Source: Prochlorococcus sp. AG-424-A03 (GTDB lineage Bacteria; Cyanobacteriota; Cyanobacteriia; PCC-6307; Cyanobiaceae). Taken from it: 36,485 nucleotides of DNA. The stretch's first letter is position 1; every line of letters begins with the position of its first letter. Made by a program: the position numbers and the translations under genes. This document shows, piece by piece, positions 9,760 to 20,460 of the stretch. Under the pieces are notes generated by a model. That model worked only from the letters and a program-made list of their open reading frames with translations. It did no database searches and was not told the origin of the DNA. The stretch is taken from the NCBI GenBank assembly GCA_003213375.1, contig QCNA01000010.1, forward strand, positions 1-36,485. Reading direction: 5' to 3'.

Positions 9760-11027
9760 TTAATTGATGCTTCAAGTTTGCCTTCATAAAGAGGAAAACG
9801 ATTACATAAGTTTAATACTCTTTCTTTACATTTACTTTCAATCAGTGAATCGTCTGGGTTAAGTAATCTATCAGCAATAATGTCGCCAACTTCAGCAAAA
9901 GCATCCTCATTAAAGCCTCTAGTAGTTAAAGCGGCAGTACCTAACCTTAGTCCGCTGGTTACAAAAGGTGATTCAGGGTCAAATGGAACAGTATTTTTAT
10001 TTGCAGTGATATTCACTTCACTTACAAGTAAGTCAGCAATCTTACCAGTCATATTGATACTTCTTAAATCGAGTAAAACAATATGGTTATCAGTGCCTCC
10101 GCTAACGATATTAATACCTCTATTTATTAAAGTTAAAGCTAGAACTTTTGCATTTTTTATGACTAGTTGGGAATAATTAACGAAATCTGGTTGCAAGGCT
10201 TCTCCAAATGCAACTGCTTTAGCTGCAATTATATGTTCGAGGGGCCCACCCTGAGTTCCAGGGAAAACAGATTTATCAAATTTCTTTCCAAATTCTGCAT
10301 CTTTACACAAGATAAGTCCCCCTCTAGGCCCTCTTAATGTTTTATGAGTAGTTGTGGTTACTACATCACAATATGGTATTGGATTTGGGTGAAGTTTACT
10401 TGCTACAAGACCCGCGATGTGTGCAATATCAGCCATTAAGAATGCACCAACTTCATCTGCAATATTTCTAAATGACTCAAAATCGATTGTTCTTGGATAA
10501 GCAGAATATCCACATATGATTAATTTTGGTTTTGTTTCAAGTGCTATCTCTCTTATTTCATCAAAATTTAATTCACTAGTTTCTTTATTTACACCATAGT
10601 GAACTGCATTGAACCATTTACCACTCATATTTACTGGAGACCCATGAGTTAGGTGTCCACCATGAGATAAATCCATCCCCATGATTGTGTCGCCAGGTTT
10701 AAGTAGACTTAGGAAAACAGCAGCATTTGCCTGCGCTCCACTATGGGGTTGAACATTAGCCCAATTTGCATTAAATAATTTTTTCGCTCTCTGAATAGCT
10801 AATTCTTCGATTTCATCAACAAATTCACATCCCCCGTAATATCTTTTTTGGGGTAATCCTTCTGCGTATTTATTTGTTAGTACGGAACCTTGAGCCTGCA
10901 TAACGGCAATTGATGCGAAATTTTCGCTTGCGATTAACTCAAGATGAGTTTCCTGCCTATTTTTTTCAGAGTTAATAAAATTTGATATTACTGGATCACT
11001 TTCTTTAAGATTTTGAAGGATATTCAT
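9756..11027 (-). CDS. glyA: Serine hydroxymethyltransferase
   Basis: [29 protein letters not shown] lysine motif [14 protein letters not shown]. Overlaps the cinA start by 4 nt. Confidence 0.97.
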   Translation of the reverse strand: MNILQNLKESDPVISNFINSEKNRQETHLELIASENFASIAVMQAQGSVLTNKYAEGLPQKRYYGGCEFVDEIEELAIQRAKKLFNANWANVQPHSGAQANAAVFLSLLKPGDTIMGMDLSHGGHLTHGSPVNMSGKWFNAVHYGVNKETSELNFDEIREIALETKPKLIICGYSAYPRTIDFESFRNIADEVGAFLMADIAHIAGLVASKLHPNPIPYCDVVTTTTHKTLRGPRGGLILCKDAEFGKKFDKSVFPGTQGGPLEHIIAAKAVAFGEALQPDFVNYSQLVIKNAKVLALTLINRGINIVSGGTDNHIVLLDLRSINMTGKIADLLVSEVNITANKNTVPFDPESPFVTSGLRLGTAALTTRGFNEDAFAEVGDIIADRLLNPDDSLIESKCKERVLNLCNRFPLYEGKLEASIK

Positions 11028-11104
11028 TGAATTTGATAAGTAATACCCATAATATAGACGATATTTTTTAGAAAAATATAAAAAGAATATTTCAGAATTT
11101 TAAA

Positions 11105-11178
11105 CGCGCCTGGAGAGATTCGAACTCCCGACACCCTGATCCGTAGTCAGGTGCTCTAATCCACTGAGCTACAGGCGC
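11105..11178 (-). tRNA. tRNA-Arg (anticodon ACG)
   Basis: Minus strand GCGCCTGTAGCTCAGTGGATTAGAGCACCTGACTACGGATCAGGGTGTCGGGAGTTCGAATCTCTCCAGGCGCG: cloverleaf with anticodon loop CTACGGA. Confidence 0.95.
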
Positions 11179-11234
11179 ATAATTATGTAATATCTCTGTT
11201 CCAGGGTCTCTTAGTCAACTAGATTTCGGGTAAA

Positions 11235-11516
11235 ATGTCTATTATTAACAATCTAATTATTAATATGCCTATAAAGTGGTACGGAAATGGTGACTCAGAA
11301 GATCCTATCTATAAACATTTTTCTCGAATAGTAAATTTTGTTATTCACTGCATGATATTTACTGCGATTGTAAGTGGCACGTGGCTTTTAAAAGAGATTA
11401 AATATGAAATAAGCTATTTTAATAATTTTGCAATTGTCTGGTCAGTTCTTTTGGCCTCCCATTTACTTTTCGTAATTATAAAAAAACCAAAAGATACTTC
11501 AAAACAATCAACTTAA
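11235..11516 (+). CDS. Small putative membrane protein (two predicted TM segments), unknown function
   Basis: Intact 93-aa ORF with hydrophobic segments VNFVIHCMIFTAIVSGTWLL and FAIVWSVLLASHLLFVII. Confidence 0.6.
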   Translation: MSIINNLIINMPIKWYGNGDSEDPIYKHFSRIVNFVIHCMIFTAIVSGTWLLKEIKYEISYFNNFAIVWSVLLASHLLFVIIKKPKDTSKQST

Positions 11517-11529
11517 ATTATTTCTATTT

Positions 11530-11820
11530 ATGGACTCTCAGATAAGTATAAGTGATCTAGAAAATGTTATTTCCGAAAAGGTTTTTATAAAAATAGAAAA
11601 GTGGAATTTGTATCTTGGAGACGCTGGACTAGCTAGGCATCTTGCTATTGAATGTATCAGCAATAAAGATCAAGGCCCATTGGAGGCTGCAAAATTAAGT
11701 CTGAAAGCAATAAATGTAAAAGTAGGGGATGGTGTTAATAGTATTCCACTGATTAATTTAATCACTAACTCACAAATTCTAGAATTAGAAGAGATTTTGG
11801 AAAGTTTTTTTAAAAGCTAA
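11530..11820 (+). CDS. DUF3181-family protein
   Basis: 96 aa; ISDLENVISEKVFIKIEKWNLYLGDAGLARHLAIECI resembles the cyanobacterial DUF3181 pattern. Confidence 0.65.
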   Translation: MDSQISISDLENVISEKVFIKIEKWNLYLGDAGLARHLAIECISNKDQGPLEAAKLSLKAINVKVGDGVNSIPLINLITNSQILELEEILESFFKS

Positions 11821-13439
11821 ATCTCTTTTTTTGAAACTTTAAATTTATTTACTTTCAAGAATTTTGTAAGTAAAAAATAAATCACAAAAAAAGTTAGAGT
11901 TCCAAATATTAATAATAAAAATTCTGCAAGATTTGAATTGAAGTTATTAGTAGTTTGGAGAATAGTAAAACAAAGTGTACTGTCTATAAATGCTGCTAAT
12001 GACATGAGGCTAATTTTCCTCAATAAATCCAAGTTAGGTAAATGGATATCTTCATTTCGCAGATTAAAAGAAAGCAAAATACAGACTATAAGGTTGACTA
12101 TTACTGAAGATAAGATTATTCCCACAACTCCGAAATTATATGGAGAAAGATTCCCAAAAGTTTTAATTGGGGCACCAATTAAAAACCAATCAAAAAAAAT
12201 ATTAAATATTATCCCTGCAAATGAAGACTTAAAAGGGAATTTTGTTTTCTCTATTGAATAGTAAGTTCTTACTAATAAATCTCTATAAAGATAAAAAGGT
12301 ATGCCAACTGCATAAGCAATTAATATATTCTTTACTTTTAAAGCCGCTGAATAATCAAAAGTTCCTCTTTGAAAAACTAATTGTATGATTTGATTATTGA
12401 ATGTTATGAAAAATCCGGTTAAAAAAATAGCTGTCAAGAAACAGTACTCTATTCCAGATATCAATTCTTTTTGAAGACCTCTGTCGTTTTTATCACTTCT
12501 CAATTTAGAGAATTTTGGAAGTAATGGCAAAATCAAAGAGTTAGATAATATGCCTAAAGGTGCTTGTATGATAAAGTTTCCGTAAGCTAGTCCAGATGCT
12601 GCTCCTTGAAAGCTTGAAGCAAAAAACATATCGATGAAAACATTAATTTGACTTAGACCTGATGAGAACGATGCTGGAATAATTAGTTTGAAAATCCTCC
12701 TCTTTTCATCCTTAAATAAATTGAAGTTTGAATCTAACCTCAAAAGACCAATTTTCTTTATTTCCGAAATTTGTACAACAAACTGAATTAAAGTGCCTGT
12801 CAAAGTTGCAAAAGCTAGTAATCCCGTATATTTAAATAAATCAGAAGATGTATTTTCTTGGTTGAAAATCCAACTCAATAAAATAAAAAAAATAGTAGTT
12901 AAGCTTGTTATTGCGGGACTTATGCTTGATAAAAAGAATTTTCTTTGAGAATTTAAGGCGCCAAAGCTTAAACCTATGAATCCGGATAAAGGGATGCAAG
13001 GTGTAAGTATTTGTAATTGGTAAGCAGCAATAGATTTAGCTTCCGAACTTAAATTGGGGGCTAATAATTCAATTAATAAACTGGAATTAGAGTAAATTAA
13101 TACGGCTAAAATTAATAATAATATTGAAAGTTTTATGCTTACTTGAGTTAAAACAATTCCTCCTTTTTTTTTGTTAAGCGGAGTTAAAACTGCAACGACA
13201 GCGTTATGTAACGGACCATTAATTCCTCCAATAATTATCAGCAAAAAACCTGGGACTATATAGGCATAATTAAATGCGTCGTATGTTACCCCAACCCCAA
13301 AAGCAGCAGCTATGAATATTTGTCTTATACATCCAGCTAATTTACTTAGACTAGTACCAAATGAAATTGAAAAAACATTTTTTTTAAAAAATGAATGCAT
13401 TTGGATTTGTCTAAATTTTTCAAGAAGTTTAAGTTTCAA
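11817..13439 (-). CDS. murJ: Lipid II flippase MurJ/MviN
   Basis: Multi-TM protein; FGVGVTYDAFNYAYIVPGFL, INVFIDMFFASSF and FQRGTFD are MviN/MurJ-like. Confidence 0.9.
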   Translation of the reverse strand: MKLKLLEKFRQIQMHSFFKKNVFSISFGTSLSKLAGCIRQIFIAAAFGVGVTYDAFNYAYIVPGFLLIIIGGINGPLHNAVVAVLTPLNKKKGGIVLTQVSIKLSILLLILAVLIYSNSSLLIELLAPNLSSEAKSIAAYQLQILTPCIPLSGFIGLSFGALNSQRKFFLSSISPAITSLTTIFFILLSWIFNQENTSSDLFKYTGLLAFATLTGTLIQFVVQISEIKKIGLLRLDSNFNLFKDEKRRIFKLIIPASFSSGLSQINVFIDMFFASSFQGAASGLAYGNFIIQAPLGILSNSLILPLLPKFSKLRSDKNDRGLQKELISGIEYCFLTAIFLTGFFITFNNQIIQLVFQRGTFDYSAALKVKNILIAYAVGIPFYLYRDLLVRTYYSIEKTKFPFKSSFAGIIFNIFFDWFLIGAPIKTFGNLSPYNFGVVGIILSSVIVNLIVCILLSFNLRNEDIHLPNLDLLRKISLMSLAAFIDSTLCFTILQTTNNFNSNLAEFLLLIFGTLTFFVIYFLLTKFLKVNKFKVSKKEI

Positions 13440-13470
13440 TTATATTTGATTTTTAACTAAAGACATATTT

Positions 13471-14211
13471 ATGAATGATCGGATAATTGAATTTGATCCA
13501 TTAATCGAAGGGGTTTTAATCAAGAGGTATAAAAGGTTTCTTGCAGATATAAAATTAGAAAGTGGAGAGTTAGTAACTGCTCATTGTGCTAACACAGGAC
13601 CAATGAAGGGACTTTTGAGTGAGGGGGCAAAAGTAAGAATAAGTGTTGCTTCTTCTCCAAAAAGAAAATTACCTTTTACATGGGAACAGATATGTGTATT
13701 AGATGCAAAAAATGAGGAGGTTTGGGTGGGTATTAATACCCTATTTGCAAATAAATTAATCAAAAAGGTTATTGAGAAAAATTTACTTAACGAAATAATA
13801 GGAGAAATAGAGACAATTCAATCAGAAATCCCTTATGGAAAAGATAAAAAAAGCAGAATTGACTTTTTTTTAACTCCAAAATCTTCAAATCCTGATAAAC
13901 GTAACATTTTCATAGAAGTAAAAAATACGACTTGGATTAAAGAAAATGTAGCTCTATTCCCAGATACAGTAACGAAAAGAGGCCAAAAACACTTAATAGA
14001 ATTAAAAGAACTGATTCCTGAATGTAAAAGCGTTTTAGTACCTTGTATAACCAGAAAAGATGCAGAATTTTTTACTTCCGGAGATGAAGCAGACCCCTTA
14101 TATGGCAAGCTTTTTAGAGAATCTTCCAGTGCAGGAATGATCACCATCCCCTGCTCGTTTGTATTTCATAAGGATCACGTTACATGGAATGGAATTAAAC
14201 CTTTAAAATAA
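13471..14211 (+). CDS. sfsA: DNA/RNA nuclease SfsA (sugar fermentation stimulation protein homologue)
   Basis: [62 protein letters not shown]. Confidence 0.94.
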   Translation: MNDRIIEFDPLIEGVLIKRYKRFLADIKLESGELVTAHCANTGPMKGLLSEGAKVRISVASSPKRKLPFTWEQICVLDAKNEEVWVGINTLFANKLIKKVIEKNLLNEIIGEIETIQSEIPYGKDKKSRIDFFLTPKSSNPDKRNIFIEVKNTTWIKENVALFPDTVTKRGQKHLIELKELIPECKSVLVPCITRKDAEFFTSGDEADPLYGKLFRESSSAGMITIPCSFVFHKDHVTWNGIKPLK

Positions 14212-14293
14212 TTAAAAACTTGATAAAATGAATTTCTAAAAAAAAATTTTTCAAATTTAACAAATAATTTTTTATGGTGCAACTATAAAATTG

Positions 14294-14307
14294 GTATAAA
14301 CAACTAC
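14294..14307 (+). promoter_or_regulatory. NtcA box GTA-N8-TAC upstream of amt1, with -10-like TAAATT at 14331-14336
   Basis: gtataaacaactac is a perfect consensus match; TAN3T lies 23 nt downstream. Confidence 0.75.
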
Positions 14308-14390
14308 TAGACACTGATAAGTTTTTTGAATAAATTTAAATTTGAAAGGAAACAGCACAAACTGTTTTTTTGCAGATCTAATTTTTTTTT

Positions 14391-15851
14391 ATGACCACTG
14401 CTTTGCAAACGCCTCAAAGGCGCTCTAGGTCCAAATTACAAGATGCAAGTCTTGTTAATGGACCTATGCTCCTTTTGAGGAGTATCCGAGGATTTAGTTC
14501 AAACCGCTCAATGTTGTGGCTTGCAACTGTTCCCCTAGCTTTGTTTGGTTTAGGTATTTTTAATCTTTCAGCTCATGCAGCTGATTTACCTGAGTTGAAT
14601 GCAGCTTTTCTTGCTAACAATTTATGGCTTTTGATCGCTACTATTTTGGTGATCTTCATGAACGCCGGTTTCGCTATGGTTGAGGCAGGTATGTGTCGTT
14701 CTAAGAACGCAGTAAACATCCTTGCCAAAAACCTCTTTGTATTTGCTTTAGCTGTAACTTCTTATTGGTTTATCGGCTATTCATTAATGTACGGAGGAAG
14801 TGTTGCTGACGGATGGCTTTATTTTGGAGGCTTATTTTTTGATCCAACAGTTACCGCTGATATGGTTACTGATGCTGGATTAGTCCCAACTGTTGATTTC
14901 TTGTTCCAGTCTGCATTCGCAGGAACTGCGGCAACTATCGTTTCTGGTCTTGTTGCTGAAAGAGTTAAATTTGGAGAATTTGTTGTTTTTGCTGTTGTAT
15001 TAACTGCATTTATATATCCAATTGCTGGTAGCTGGAAATGGAATGGTGGTTGGCTTGATTCTTTAGGTTTTGTAGACTTTGCTGGTTCTTCAATTGTTCA
15101 CTCAGTTGGAGCATGGGCGGGTCTTGTAGGGGCTATGCTTCTTGGACCAAGAATTGGCAAATACTCTGATGGGAAACCACAAGCTATGCCTGGACACAAT
15201 ATGGCTATAGCTACTCTAGGTGCATTAGTCCTATGGATAGGTTGGTACGGATTTAACCCCGGTTCTCAACTTGCTATGGATCAATGGGTTCCATATGTTG
15301 CCGTAACAACTACTTTGGCAGCAGCAGCTGGAGCTATTGGTGCAACTATTGTTTCAACTTTAACTTCTGGTAAGCCTGATCTTACAATGATAATTAACGG
15401 AATCCTTGCTGGTTTGGTTAGTATCACTGCTGGTTGTGGTGATATGACTCTTGCTGGAGCCTGGTTCGCAGGACTAGTGGGCGGAATAATCGTTGTATTT
15501 TCTGTTGCAGCACTTGATGCCGCTGAGATCGATGATCCTGTAGGTGCATTCTCTGTTCACGGAGTTTGTGGTGTATGGGGTACTGTAGTTATCGGTCTTT
15601 GGGGTACAGCTGTTCAAGGTGATGGAGCAGGTATGGGATTGTTCAACGGAGGAGGTATTACCCTTCTTCTAGTTCAAGCTCTTGGTGCCGCAGCTTATGC
15701 TATTTGGACACTAGTTACTTGCTGGATTGCCTGGTCTGTAATTGGAGGATTATTCGGTGGAATCCGAGTATCTGAAGAGGAAGAGACTCAAGGCTTAGAT
15801 ATAGGTGAGCATGGAATGGAAGCATATCCAGACTTTGCATCTGCTAAATAA
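14391..15851 (+). CDS. amt1: Ammonium transporter Amt1 (AmtB/Mep/Rh family)
   Basis: FMNAGFAMVEAGMCRSKNAVNILAKNL, FAGTAATIVSGLVAERVKF, DDPVGAFSVHGVCGVWGT; signal-peptide-like N-terminus ending near AHA. Confidence 0.96.
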   Translation: MTTALQTPQRRSRSKLQDASLVNGPMLLLRSIRGFSSNRSMLWLATVPLALFGLGIFNLSAHAADLPELNAAFLANNLWLLIATILVIFMNAGFAMVEAGMCRSKNAVNILAKNLFVFALAVTSYWFIGYSLMYGGSVADGWLYFGGLFFDPTVTADMVTDAGLVPTVDFLFQSAFAGTAATIVSGLVAERVKFGEFVVFAVVLTAFIYPIAGSWKWNGGWLDSLGFVDFAGSSIVHSVGAWAGLVGAMLLGPRIGKYSDGKPQAMPGHNMAIATLGALVLWIGWYGFNPGSQLAMDQWVPYVAVTTTLAAAAGAIGATIVSTLTSGKPDLTMIINGILAGLVSITAGCGDMTLAGAWFAGLVGGIIVVFSVAALDAAEIDDPVGAFSVHGVCGVWGTVVIGLWGTAVQGDGAGMGLFNGGGITLLLVQALGAAAYAIWTLVTCWIAWSVIGGLFGGIRVSEEEETQGLDIGEHGMEAYPDFASAK

Positions 15852-15870
15852 TCTAACTGAAAATCGATTT

Positions 15871-15904
15871 AAGAAACCTGACTTATGTCAGGTTTCTTTT
15901 TTTT
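15871..15904 (+). terminator. Rho-independent terminator downstream of amt1
   Basis: AAGAAACCTGAC-TTAT-GTCAGGTTTCTT perfect 12-bp stem followed by a T-tract. Confidence 0.95.
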
Positions 15905-15939
15905 ACGAAAAATTATTTAAAACGTTGTAATATAGAAAG

Positions 15940-17136
15940 ATGGATACTCAAGCTTTTAGAAGATCTCTTCATCATTCTGATAGATATAATAGAAGGGGTT
16001 TCGATTCTCCAACAAAAAGAGCCCAAGCGTTAGAAGAAGCTTACCAAAGTGATTTGATAAGTTCTATTAGGGATAATGGTTTTACTTACACTAAAGGCAG
16101 ACTAAATATTAAGTTGGCAAAAGCCTTCGGTTTCTGTTGGGGAGTTGAAAGAGCTGTAGCAATGGCTTATGAAACTAGAAGACATTACCCTAATGAGAAT
16201 ATTTGGATAACAAACGAAATAATTCATAATCCCTCGGTTAATGATCATTTAAGAAAAATGAATGTGAAATTCATTTCAGCTAAAAATGGAATTAAAGATT
16301 TTTCTCTAGTTTCTAATGGGGATGTTGTTATACTTCCTGCCTTCGGAGCTACTGTTCAAGAAATGAAACTCTTGCATGAGAAAGGTTGTCATATTATTGA
16401 TACAACTTGTCCATGGGTTTCTAAGGTTTGGCATACAGTTGAAAAACATAAGAAACATGTTTTCACATCTATTATTCATGGAAAATTTAAACATGAAGAG
16501 ACTCTTGCTACAAGTTCATTCGCAGGTAAATATTTAGTTGTACTTGATCTAGAAGAAGCTCGCTACGTTTCTGAATATATTCTTGGGAGAGGAAATAGAA
16601 ATGAGTTTATGAACAAATTTACTAAAGCTTGTTCTAATGGATTTGATCCCGATAAAGATTTAGATAGAGTGGGAGTTGCAAATCAGACAACTATGCTTAA
16701 GAGCGAGACTGAAGAAATTGGAAAAGTTTTTGAAAGGACGATGTTAAAAAAATTTGGACCAGAAAACTTAAATAGTCACTTTTTAGCTTTTAATACTATT
16801 TGTGATGCAACTGAAGAAAGACAAGATGCAATGTTCTCTTTGGTTGATGAAGACCTTGATATTTTAGTAGTTATTGGAGGCTTCAATTCTTCTAATACTA
16901 CTCACCTACAAGAAATAGCAATTACTAAAAATATTTCTTCTTTTCACATTGATACTCCAGAGAGGATATCAGTTAAAGAAAATTCAATATTTCATAAACC
17001 ATTAGGATCGGAATTAGAACTTAAGAATAATTTTCTACCTAGTGGAAAAATTAATGTTGGAATTACCTCAGGTGCATCCACTCCTGATAAGGTCGTTGCA
17101 GATGTTATTGAAAAGTTAATTGATATTGCTTCCTGA
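15940..17136 (+). CDS. ispH: 4-hydroxy-3-methylbut-2-enyl diphosphate reductase
   Basis: [48 protein letters not shown]; cyanobacterial-type N-terminal extension. Confidence 0.95.
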   Translation: MDTQAFRRSLHHSDRYNRRGFDSPTKRAQALEEAYQSDLISSIRDNGFTYTKGRLNIKLAKAFGFCWGVERAVAMAYETRRHYPNENIWITNEIIHNPSVNDHLRKMNVKFISAKNGIKDFSLVSNGDVVILPAFGATVQEMKLLHEKGCHIIDTTCPWVSKVWHTVEKHKKHVFTSIIHGKFKHEETLATSSFAGKYLVVLDLEEARYVSEYILGRGNRNEFMNKFTKACSNGFDPDKDLDRVGVANQTTMLKSETEEIGKVFERTMLKKFGPENLNSHFLAFNTICDATEERQDAMFSLVDEDLDILVVIGGFNSSNTTHLQEIAITKNISSFHIDTPERISVKENSIFHKPLGSELELKNNFLPSGKINVGITSGASTPDKVVADVIEKLIDIAS

Positions 17137-17239
17137 ATTTGTTACTCATTCATAAATTTGCTTAGTTTTTTTAATTTATTAGTCAGATAATTCCAAAAGA
17201 TCTACTTTATTAACTAGAATAATGAAAACTTAATGAAGT

Positions 17240-17800
17240 ATGGAAGACAAAGCACAAACTAATCAGGTTCAAACTGCAAGTATGAATAGAACTAAAGCGC
17301 CCCAAAAAGTTGAAGTGGTAGTTGCCAATTCATCTTCAGGTTCAGAGGTAAATATCCTTGGAGAATTATCGATTTTTGTTTTAAGAATAGGTTTTTGTGC
17401 TTTGATGATTCATCATGGCCTTGAAAAACTTCAAGATCCGCAGGGTTTTGCTGAGTTTGTAGTAGGTAAGTACTTCCCATTTTTGCCAGGTGATCCTGTA
17501 ATTTGGACTTTTGGAGCAGCAATTACTCAATTGGTATGCCCAGTAGGATTGGCTTTAGGGATTTTTGCTAGGCTTTCTTCTCTTGGTCTATTCTCTACCA
17601 TGGCATTTGCAGTTTATTTTCATCTCCTTGATACTGGACTAGAAGGTTTTCCTCTTGCAGTGGTTGAAGGTCATAATTATGCTTTCGAATTGTCTTTCAT
17701 ATATGGGGCTATTTCGCTCTACTTTCTATGTGCAGGTCCAGGCAGGCTATCTTTATTCAGAAAAACTAACAAGATTACATATTATCCAAAATCAACATAA
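17240..17800 (+). CDS. DoxX-family membrane protein
   Basis: ILRIGFCALMIHHGLEKLQDPQGFAEFV and the four-TM pattern of DoxX. Confidence 0.8.
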   Translation: MEDKAQTNQVQTASMNRTKAPQKVEVVVANSSSGSEVNILGELSIFVLRIGFCALMIHHGLEKLQDPQGFAEFVVGKYFPFLPGDPVIWTFGAAITQLVCPVGLALGIFARLSSLGLFSTMAFAVYFHLLDTGLEGFPLAVVEGHNYAFELSFIYGAISLYFLCAGPGRLSLFRKTNKITYYPKST

Positions 17801-17801
17801 T

Positions 17802-19355
17802 TTAATGTAAAAAGTGCCTTTTTTGGGTAAATACCATTGAGATTCCTTTTGAATTACACATATCAATACTTTCTTGGTCTCTTAAACTTCCTCCGGGTTG
17901 AATAATAGCTTTTATTCCATATTCATTTGCTAGTTCAACAGTATCTGCAAATGGGAAAAACCCATCGCTGGCCAAGACAGCATCAGAACACAACTTTCCA
18001 GCTGCTTTCAATGCAATTTTTGCTGCTCCTACTCTATTCATTTGTCCAGCTCCAATGCCAATAGTTTTTTGGTCTTTTGCAATAACAATGGCATTTGATT
18101 TAACGTGTTTACAAATTTTCCATGCAAAATTTAGATCTAAGTTAATTTGATTACTCGGATTTTTATTAGTTACTGAAATCCAATTTTCAGTTTTTTCTTC
18201 ACTATCGTCAGTATCTTGAACTAGTAATCCTCCCATTATTGATTTAGTAGAATTTTGATTCTTTTTTGGAAGTTGATCTTTTGAAAACTTTAAAATTCTT
18301 AAATTCTTTTTAACTTTTAAAATTTCCAAAGCTTCCTCATCAAATGATGGAGCGACGACGCACTCTAAGAAAATATCTTTGAGGTGAATTGCGGTCTCCC
18401 TATCAACATTTGAATTAAAAGCAACTATTCCACCAAATGCACTAACAGAGTCGCATTCCAAAGCATTCAAAAATGCTTTAGAAGCTGAATTACTTATAGA
18501 GGCACCACAAGGATTATTGTGTTTTAAAATAACAGCGGCAAATATGTCGGTTGTGAGTTTACCTTTTGCTGTGTAGCCAAATTCTAAAACTGTAGAAAGT
18601 GCCGACTCTAGATCTAATAGATTGTTATAACTTAAGTCTTTTCCTTGTAATTGTTCTGCTGAGTTCCATCCAATGTTACTTAAACCATACCAGAAAGCTT
18701 TTTGATGTGGATTCTCCCCATATCTTAAGATTTTGATTAGTGGATAAGATTCAATATATTTGGAAGCTTGTAAATCTCTTTCTTTTCTTATCCAATTAGA
18801 TATTGCAGTGTCATAGTCTGCTGTATGTTGAAAAGCTTCAAGGGCTAATTTTGCTTTATATGAGTCTTTCAATTCACCTTTTTTAATTTCTTCAAGAAAA
18901 TTTTGATACTGACTAGGATCTACTAAAACGGAGACATCTTTATGATTTTTAGCTGCAGAACGAATCATAGATGGCCCTCCGATATCGATATTTTCAATAG
19001 CATCTTCCCATTTAGCTCCCTGATCTACAGTTTTTTTAAAAGGATATAAATTTACAACTACTAAGTCAATTAATTCTAGATTGTTAGCTTCTATATCTTT
19101 TTTATGTTCCTCATCAGTTCTTTTAGCTAATATGCCCCCGTGTATTTTTGGATGTAAAGTTTTAACTCTTCCTCCAAGAATTTCTGGAGAATTAGTAAAA
19201 TCAGCAACTTTAATAACTGGAATTTTAGCCTCTAAAAGATGTTTGGCAGTTCCTCCACTTGATAGAATTTTATAATTAAATTTCTCTACCAATTCCTTAC
19301 AAAATGGGATTATATTTTTTTTATCAGAGACACTTACTAAAGCTAATGGAGACAT
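17802..19355 (-). CDS. purH: Bifunctional phosphoribosylaminoimidazolecarboxamide formyltransferase/IMP cyclohydrolase
   Basis: SVSDKKNIIPFCKEL, GGRVKTLHPKIHGGILA, KHNNPCGASI, DGFFPFADTVELA, QPGGSLRDQE. Confidence 0.97.
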   Translation of the reverse strand: MSPLALVSVSDKKNIIPFCKELVEKFNYKILSSGGTAKHLLEAKIPVIKVADFTNSPEILGGRVKTLHPKIHGGILAKRTDEEHKKDIEANNLELIDLVVVNLYPFKKTVDQGAKWEDAIENIDIGGPSMIRSAAKNHKDVSVLVDPSQYQNFLEEIKKGELKDSYKAKLALEAFQHTADYDTAISNWIRKERDLQASKYIESYPLIKILRYGENPHQKAFWYGLSNIGWNSAEQLQGKDLSYNNLLDLESALSTVLEFGYTAKGKLTTDIFAAVILKHNNPCGASISNSASKAFLNALECDSVSAFGGIVAFNSNVDRETAIHLKDIFLECVVAPSFDEEALEILKVKKNLRILKFSKDQLPKKNQNSTKSIMGGLLVQDTDDSEEKTENWISVTNKNPSNQINLDLNFAWKICKHVKSNAIVIAKDQKTIGIGAGQMNRVGAAKIALKAAGKLCSDAVLASDGFFPFADTVELANEYGIKAIIQPGGSLRDQESIDMCNSKGISMVFTQKRHFLH

Positions 19356-19388
19356 TATGGGAAAGTATACTTACTTAAGAATATAAAC

Positions 19389-20006
19389 ATGAAATATGCT
19401 ATCAATCATGAATTTGTCTCGATTAGCTCTCAAACGGCAACTCATAGAATTATTTTGATGCACGGTTGGGGAGCTGATTCAGATGACCTTTTAACATTTG
19501 GAAAGGAGATGACTGAAAAAATAGATCTTGATTTTGAGGTAATTTCTTTGAGGGCTCCTGGATTACATCCAAGCGGTCAGGGAAGGCAGTGGTATGGATT
19601 ATATCCACATGATTGGAATGGAGCTGAGGTTGAAGTAAATAAACTTTTAGTTACATTAAAAAAATTTAATACTGATAAGATTCCACTAAGAAAAACAATT
19701 TTGTTGGGCTTCTCTCAGGGGGCGGCAATGGCAATTGATGCGGGATTCAAGTTAAATTTTGGATTAATTGTTGCTTGTAGTGGTTATCCTCATCCAAACT
19801 GGGACCCAGGAGAAAAATTCTCGCCATTGATTATTAGTCATGGTTTATTCGATGACGTTGTTCCCATAGATGCTTCTAGGACTATTTATGAAAAGGTAAA
19901 GAGTAAGTCTTCTAAATTTTGTGAATTATTAGAATTTGATGGATTTCATCAAATTAATTCAAATTTAATCAATTTTATAAGTTCAAATATAAGTAATATC
20001 TTTTAA
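19389..20006 (+). CDS. Phospholipase/carboxylesterase-like alpha/beta hydrolase
   Basis: LMHGWGADSDDL, nucleophile elbow LGFSQGAAMAID, SHGLFDDVVP, and a C-terminal His in DGFHQI. Confidence 0.88.
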   Translation: MKYAINHEFVSISSQTATHRIILMHGWGADSDDLLTFGKEMTEKIDLDFEVISLRAPGLHPSGQGRQWYGLYPHDWNGAEVEVNKLLVTLKKFNTDKIPLRKTILLGFSQGAAMAIDAGFKLNFGLIVACSGYPHPNWDPGEKFSPLIISHGLFDDVVPIDASRTIYEKVKSKSSKFCELLEFDGFHQINSNLINFISSNISNIF

Positions 20007-20371
20007 ACAAAAGCATATTCATATTCTTCAATCTCTTCCCAATCATCTGCAGTCAGTTCTAGACCCTCAAATATTTTTTCTTCACCAATTCCTTCAACTA
20101 CAACTTTTAGTGATGGAAATAGAAAATGATTTTCTTCAGCATATTGGGCGCTAAATAATCCTTTTTCACCCCAAAAAAATCTATCGGTGGTGTGTTCATT
20201 TCTTCTCACATTAAAAACTGAAGGCGCAGAGAGACCATTTTCAGCTATGAATCTTCTTGCTGCTGTAACTGGTTTATGTTTGCCAGTTTCGATATGATAA
20301 ATAGGTACATGTGCCATTACTCTTTGGCCAGCCAATCTTCTTCTGCTGATTCTTTTTCTTTTTTTTGACAT
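20003..20371 (-). CDS. DUF3155-family protein
   Basis: 122 aa MSKKRKRISRRRLAGQRVMAHVPIYHIETGKHKPVTAARRFI...; AGGAG Shine-Dalgarno-like element upstream of ATG. Confidence 0.75.
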   Translation of the reverse strand: MSKKRKRISRRRLAGQRVMAHVPIYHIETGKHKPVTAARRFIAENGLSAPSVFNVRRNEHTTDRFFWGEKGLFSAQYAEENHFLFPSLKVVVEGIGEEKIFEGLELTADDWEEIEEYEYAFV

Positions 20372-20460
20372 TGATTGGTACTCCTAAAATTATTAATGAG
20401 ATTAGTCTTATTTATTTTTACTAATCTTATATATGTGATTTTAAATTCACTTCAAATTAC

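Noticed and set aside
14308-14390. Possible glutamine (glnA-type) riboswitch in the amt1 leader
   Set aside because: The inferred leader is only ~48 nt and lacks the conserved glnA/downstream-peptide motif sequence.
20400-20426. GATTAGT...ACTAATC inverted repeat with 13-nt loop
   Set aside because: Short, AT-rich stem with a long loop; expected by chance in this composition and not positioned as a terminator for a known 3' end.
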